Below are positions 22,455 through 26,155 of a DNA stretch of 26,155 nt, piece by piece. The position numbers were made by a program, and so were the translations under genes. Position 1 is the first letter of the stretch. Every line of letters starts with the position of its first letter. The DNA is from an uncultured Erysipelotrichaceae bacterium (GTDB taxonomy: Bacteria > Bacillota_I > Bacilli_A > RF39 > UBA660), in assembly GCA_902766875.1 (NCBI GenBank), contig CACXFI010000040.1, positions 1 to 26,155 on the forward strand, written 5' to 3'. The notes beneath the pieces are model-generated. The model saw only the letters and a list, made by a program, of their open reading frames with translations, searched no databases and was not told the DNA's origin.

Positions 22455-24210
22455 TTTCTAACTCCTCCTCTCTAAATTGGGATAAGGCTATTTCTTTATA
22501 AACATCACAAGATTTTAATAATTGTTCATGAGTACCTATTCCTACACATTTTCCTTTATCTAAAACAATTATTTTATCAGCATTCATAATAGTTCCTATT
22601 CTTTGGGCTACTATCATAACAGTAGCATTTTTAGTATATTTTTTTAATTCTTTACGAAGGTTATAATCTGTTTTATAATCTAAGGCTGAGAAAGTATCAT
22701 CAAATATATATATTTCAGGATTTCTAGCGATAGCTCTTGCTATAGACAATCTTTGTTTTTGACCTCCACTTACATTGGTTCCACCTCTTGCTATATGAGA
22801 ATTTATTCCTTTATCCATATTATTTATGAATTCACTAGCTTGTGCTACTTCGACAACTTTTTCTAAATCTTGTTTAGTTATTTCTTTTTTTCCGTTATCT
22901 CCAAATTTGATGTTATCAGATACTGTACCGGTAAACATAAAAGCTTTTTGAGGTATATAACCTATAATATTATGTAGAGTATTTAATTTATAATCTTTAA
23001 CATTTATTCCATCTACTATTATTTCTCCATCTGTAGCATCGTAAAATCTTGGGATTAGATTTATTAAAGTAGATTTACCACTACCAGTAGAGCCTATAAA
23101 GGCTATTGTTTCTCCAGTATTAGCTGTAAAACTAATGTCTTCTAATAAATATTCATCGGCATCTGGATATTTGAATGATACATTTTTAAATTCTATAGTT
23201 CCTTTTATATTATCATTAGTTTTAGATATGGTTCCATCTTTAATAGAAATATCAGATTCTAACACTTCATTTATACGGTTAGCTGAGACTCTTGCTCTTG
23301 GTAATATCATAAATATCATAGTAAGCATTAAGAATGACATAATTACCTGCATTCCATAACTTGTAAATACTACCATATTACTAAATAAATTTATTTTATC
23401 TAACATATTTAAATTTACTATTAGATTAGCCCCTATAAAATAGATACCTAATGTTAAGAAATGCATAACTAAATTCATGACTGGACTCATTATAGCAAAA
23501 GTTTTTTGAATAATGATATTAGTGTCAGTTAGATCGTCATTTATTTCTTTAAATCTATTAGTTTGGAATTTTTCAGCATTGAAAGCTCTAATTACTCTTA
23601 TACCTATTAAGTTTTCTCTAGTACTATTATTTACTTTATCGGTTAATTTTTGAATTTTAGTAAATTTAGATGTTACTATAGACATAATACTAAAGACAGT
23701 AATTAATAATATTATTACTCCTGCTCCTACTAAAGAACTTAATTCCATACTTTTATTAACTATTTTAGTAATAGCCCATACAGCCATTATAGGAGCTTTT
23801 ATCATAGCTTGTAATCCCATGGCTATTAGCATTTCTATTTGTGTAACATCATTGGTAGTTCTAGTAATTAAACTACTAGTTTGAAATTTTTTCATTTCAG
23901 CTACCGACAATTGTTGGACTTTTTTAAAGACTTTTTCTCTTAATTTTAGAGAGAATCCTGCTGATAGAGTACTAGCTAAATATCCTATTAGGATAGCTGA
24001 TAGCATACTACCAAAAGCACATGATAGCATAAAGATACCTTGTTTTAATATTTCATTCATACTACTTCCATCAGTTTGAATAAGTCTAGTAATACTACTC
24101 ATATAATCAGGTAATTTTAATTCTATCCATACTTGAAAAAACATAATAATTATACAAGATAATATAATTAATATATCTTTTTTTGTTAAGTTTTTAAATA
24201 ATTTAATCAT
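22447..24210 (-). CDS. Heterodimeric ABC exporter, degenerate-site subunit
   Basis: 587 aa, six membrane segments then an ATPase domain. Walker A GSTGSGKST (363-371), canonical signature VSGGQKQRLSIARA (470-483), but Walker B reads YIFDDTFSALD, with Asp at 495 where the catalytic Glu should be, and the switch loop reads IVAQRIGTI with Gln in place of His. Both changes are the known hallmark of the non-hydrolytic site in heterodimeric exporters (TM287, BmrC, LmrC type). It is the first gene of the operon, with a strong AAAGGAGG ribosome site. Confidence 0.94.
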   Translation of the reverse strand: MIKLFKNLTKKDILIILSCIIIMFFQVWIELKLPDYMSSITRLIQTDGSSMNEILKQGIFMLSCAFGSMLSAILIGYLASTLSAGFSLKLREKVFKKVQQLSVAEMKKFQTSSLITRTTNDVTQIEMLIAMGLQAMIKAPIMAVWAITKIVNKSMELSSLVGAGVIILLITVFSIMSIVTSKFTKIQKLTDKVNNSTRENLIGIRVIRAFNAEKFQTNRFKEINDDLTDTNIIIQKTFAIMSPVMNLVMHFLTLGIYFIGANLIVNLNMLDKINLFSNMVVFTSYGMQVIMSFLMLTMIFMILPRARVSANRINEVLESDISIKDGTISKTNDNIKGTIEFKNVSFKYPDADEYLLEDISFTANTGETIAFIGSTGSGKSTLINLIPRFYDATDGEIIVDGINVKDYKLNTLHNIIGYIPQKAFMFTGTVSDNIKFGDNGKKEITKQDLEKVVEVAQASEFINNMDKGINSHIARGGTNVSGGQKQRLSIARAIARNPEIYIFDDTFSALDYKTDYNLRKELKKYTKNATVMIVAQRIGTIMNADKIIVLDKGKCVGIGTHEQLLKSCDVYKEIALSQFREEELENA

Positions 24211-24236
24211 ATTTATCCTCCTTTAGTGCTTTTTTA

Positions 24237-24242
24237 ATTATA
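24237..24242 (-). promoter_or_regulatory. Likely -10 of the ABC exporter operon
   Basis: Consensus TATAAT on the minus strand, about 27 bases before the ATG at 24210, just downstream of the superoxide reductase terminator. No convincing -35 (TATTAT at 17-base spacing), so only the -10 is claimed. Confidence 0.4.
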
Positions 24243-24261
24243 CTACAAAAATAGTTAAAAT

Positions 24262-24294
24262 AATATAAAAATAGTTAGATTTTACATCTAACTA
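24262..24294 (-). terminator. Terminator of the superoxide reductase gene
   Basis: Nine-base stem TAGTTAGAT / ATCTAACTA (24294-24272) with a 5-base loop and a TTTTTATATT tail; the stop codon is in the 5' arm. Confidence 0.85.
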
Positions 24295-24660
24295 CTTATT
24301 ATTCCATAATCCATGTAAATTACAATATGCATATGCATTTATATATTCTTCTTCTGATAAGATAAAACTAGCTTCTGGTTTATCGTTAGGTTTTAGATAT
24401 TTTATCATGTGTCCTTTATTCGTTTCTAGTATTATGAATTCTATATAGTGTTCTTCTGTCATAGGATGTTCTACTTCTCCTACTTTAACCTTAACTATAT
24501 TATCTTTAATATCTACTACTGGGACATGCTTTTCTAAAGCACCATCTATACTTCTTGATACTAATTCTACCATATCTTCACCACAACAGACAGTACTTGG
24601 ATTACCGTTTTCTAAAACAGCTATTATTTTACCACATTTCATACATTTATATAACTTCAT
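24292..24660 (-). CDS. dfx: Desulfoferrodoxin (2Fe superoxide reductase)
   Basis: 122 aa. N-terminal desulforedoxin domain with an FeS4 site from C6, C9, C25 and C26 (CMKCG and VCCGEDM). C-terminal superoxide reductase domain with all five expected iron ligands visible: H45 in EKHVPV, H65 and H71 in EHPMTEEHYIEF, and C113 and H116 in YCNLHGLW. The Glu-Lys pair before H45 is retained. It reduces superoxide to peroxide without releasing oxygen, a typical defence of anaerobes. Monocistronic, with TAGGAGGT as ribosome site, an extended -10 promoter and a terminator. Confidence 0.97.
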   Translation of the reverse strand: MKLYKCMKCGKIIAVLENGNPSTVCCGEDMVELVSRSIDGALEKHVPVVDIKDNIVKVKVGEVEHPMTEEHYIEFIILETNKGHMIKYLKPNDKPEASFILSEEEYINAYAYCNLHGLWNNK

Positions 24661-24685
24661 TTTTACCTCCTATATTTATAATTTA

Positions 24686-24714
24686 AGTATAACATATTTT
24701 ATTATTTTTATGAA
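24686..24714 (-). promoter_or_regulatory. Predicted promoter of dfx
   Basis: Minus-strand TTCATA (24714-24709), 17-base spacer, extended -10 TGTTATACT (TATACT at 24691-24686), about 26 bases before the dfx ATG. Confidence 0.6.
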
Positions 24715-24730
24715 CTATTGTATATGATTT

Positions 24731-25296
24731 TTATTTATTTATAGTTAATGTTTTCTTTTTTATATTATTATAATTTTTTAAATATTGTAAGGTATCTTTA
24801 TATGAATTAGCTATATGATAATATTTTTTTACTTTACATGATGTAAATTTTTGCTCATACATAGTATCTAAGAAAGATATTAATTTATTATAATATCCAC
24901 ACGAATTATATATTATTATGGGCTTATCAAATTCATGATTTCTTTTTGATTCTATAGCTGTAAATAATTCATATATTGTTCCTATTCCACCTGGTAAGAA
25001 AATAAGTGCATCTGAATATTCTATTACTTTATCTGTTCTATCTGATATTGATTTTGTTAGTTCTTCTTTATCACAATCTAAATCTAATAAATCATCTTTA
25101 TATACTTCTGGGCAGATTCCTGTAACTTTATTATTATATATTTTAGTAACATTATATGACATTCCCATTAATTCTGTGTTACATGCACCAAAAACTATAT
25201 CATTATTTTTTAATAATTTATTCAAATAATTATAACAATCTAATAAATATTTTTGTGTATATCGTTACTAGATGAGCATCCAATAAATAATTTCAT
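24731..25296 (-). pseudogene. LOG-family (lysine decarboxylase-like/TIGR00730-type) protein, frameshifted near the 5' end
   Basis: The best start is the ATG at 25296, with AGAGGTAAT upstream, giving MKLFIGCSSSNDI, the expected Rossmann N-terminus. The frame then hits a TAG after 18 codons, while the homologous sequence KYLLDCYNYLNKLL continues in another frame from about 25250. Restoring one base (a C) near 25257 reads NDIPQKYLLDC and makes the whole gene 189 codons. The downstream part has FGACNTELMG and the LOG nucleotide-binding motif PGGIGTIYEL. LOG proteins release free cytokinin-like bases from nucleotide monophosphates, but many bacterial members have unknown roles. A residual ORF could start at TTG 25225. 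A true frameshift mutation and an assembly error are both possible. Confidence 0.82.
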
Positions 25297-25299
25297 ATA

Positions 25300-26155
25300 T
25301 TACCTCTTTCTTTCTCCTAATCTTGGCCTCTTTCTATATCTTTCTGATAATTCTCCACTTTTAGGTCGATAATTATTTTCAGTAAGTTCTATAGCTCTAT
25401 CTATATTTTCAGTAATTTGTTCTTTAAATAGATTTAGACTTTTTATTGTACTATCATATACTTCTTCTTTTGATATACCTAAGAAATTACTAATAGAATC
25501 TGTACTATAATATTTATTATCTATATATCCTAGTTTAAGACTTACTATTACAGCTTCTTTTACTGTTAGTACTTTTAACATATCTTCAAATGAAGGTGAT
25601 TTTAACATATCTAATATTTTGATATAATCAGCTTTTTCTAGAGTAGAATTTTGAACTTCAGTGCTTTGTACTTGAGCTTGTGGTTCTATAGTATTATCAA
25701 TTATAATTTCTGGATTTTTTGGCACCATATATTTATCTAGTTTTTGGGCTCTTGTAATTATCTTTCTTACTACTTGATTATAATACTTGTAACCAACTTC
25801 TTTATTCCATTCATCACTTCTTTTAGGTTTATCTATATCTTCTCCGTTAGCTAAATAAAATATTTTTTTATCTTCATCATTTAACATAGTAATGGCTATA
25901 TCAATTTGTTCTTTAGTAAAATTATACTTGTCTAACATCTCATAAATTGTTTTTAGATTTCTTTGATTTTTGTAATTATTATCCTTAGATTTAGAATTAT
26001 TTCTAGGTGGTATTTTATTTTTATATTTTTCTTTATTATTATGTTTTATAATAGTAACTAATTTAGGACATATAGTTCCATAGTATTTTTCAGAAAGTTT
26101 AGTATTCCATCCTTCACCTCTTTTAGGATTATCTAAATCTTCTCCATTGGCTAAA
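25300..26155 (-). CDS. Repeat-containing protein with sigma-70 region 4-like C-terminus, partial
   Basis: The frame stays open to the right edge, so the start is outside; the Met at 25938 is internal. The visible 284 codons hold two copies of a module about 100 residues apart, each with a LANGED, then D-x-PKR, then W motif (LANGEDLDNPKRGEGW and LANGEDIDKPKRSDEW) followed by a helical KYY segment. The C-terminal part, LTVKEAVIVSLKLGYID, then STDSISNFLGISKEEVYD, resembles a sigma region 4 helix-turn-helix, and the last 20 residues are very basic (RYRKRPRLGERKR). This points to a DNA- or RNA-binding regulator. The family is not recognised. Its stop lies 3 bases before the LOG-family ATG. Confidence 0.7.
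   Translation of the reverse strand, partial: LANGEDLDNPKRGEGWNTKLSEKYYGTICPKLVTIIKHNNKEKYKNKIPPRNNSKSKDNNYKNQRNLKTIYEMLDKYNFTKEQIDIAITMLNDEDKKIFYLANGEDIDKPKRSDEWNKEVGYKYYNQVVRKIITRAQKLDKYMVPKNPEIIIDNTIEPQAQVQSTEVQNSTLEKADYIKILDMLKSPSFEDMLKVLTVKEAVIVSLKLGYIDNKYYSTDSISNFLGISKEEVYDSTIKSLNLFKEQITENIDRAIELTENNYRPKSGELSERYRKRPRLGERKR
25801..26155. repeat. 300-bp-period direct repeat within the edge gene
   Basis: Bases 26101-26155 and 25801-25855 match at 46 of 55 positions, without gaps, at a spacing of exactly 300 bases (100 codons). They encode the LANGED-DxPKR-W module. The second copy reaches the window edge, so the array may continue. Confidence 0.8.

Noticed and set aside
1..26155. Mycoplasma-type code (UGA = Trp)
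   Set aside because: UGA ends real genes here (pilin at 18669, cdd at 12003) and Trp residues are encoded by TGG.

Overview
This 26 kb window comes from a very AT-rich, low-GC Gram-positive (Firmicutes/Bacilli-like) bacterium. Gene content and order (ybeY-cdd-era-yqzL-recO, cdaA-cdaR, yceD-rpmF, mreC-mreD) are Bacilli-like. UGA is a stop (it ends the pilin gene at 18669 and cdd in an ATGA overlap with era) and Trp is TGG, so the standard bacterial code applies rather than the Mycoplasma code. A desulfoferrodoxin-type superoxide reductase suggests an anaerobe. The style resembles the streamlined uncultured gut lineages near Mollicutes and Erysipelotrichia, but that placement is inference. No tRNA, rRNA, CRISPR array, phage gene or insertion sequence was seen. 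All genes lie on the minus strand except a pilus ATPase and a flippase.

Layout from left to right. (1) 1-1528: c-di-AMP synthesis, cdaA followed by its partner cdaR, which runs off the left edge. (2) 1691-5109: a type IV pilus-like locus. Three prepilin-like genes on the minus strand face a PilB/GspE-type ATPase on the plus strand, with divergent promoters sharing a palindromic -10. (3) 5201-6508: a MurJ/SpoVB-type flippase, convergent with (4) the minus operon mreC-mreD-dGTPase-unknown protein (6492-9690). (5) 9793-12851: rplS, recO, a 31-codon yqzL, era, cdd and ybeY. (6) 12863-15755: a VanZ-like protein and an ABC-2 exporter pair. (7) 15765-16445: radC broken by one in-frame stop. (8) 16524-18664: rpmF, yceD, rluD and lspA, with a fourth prepilin (18669-19238) heading the lspA-rluD run. 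(9) 19317-20429: an unrecognised HExxH metallopeptidase. (10) 20496-24210: a heterodimeric ABC exporter with one degenerate ATPase site. (11) 24292-24660: superoxide reductase. (12) 24731-25296: a LOG-family gene carrying a one-base frameshift. (13) 25300 to the right edge: a repeat-containing protein with a sigma region 4-like end.

Much of the window concerns the cell envelope (c-di-AMP, MreCD, a flippase, LspA, exporters, VanZ) or ribosome and RNA maintenance (Era, YbeY, RluD, L19, L32). The most interesting parts are the compact pilus locus with an unusual carbohydrate-binding-like minor pilin and an Asn-rich ATPase tail, the RBS-sequestering hairpin before yqzL, terminators whose stems double as -35 elements for the next gene, two freshly broken genes, and the repeat protein at the right edge.
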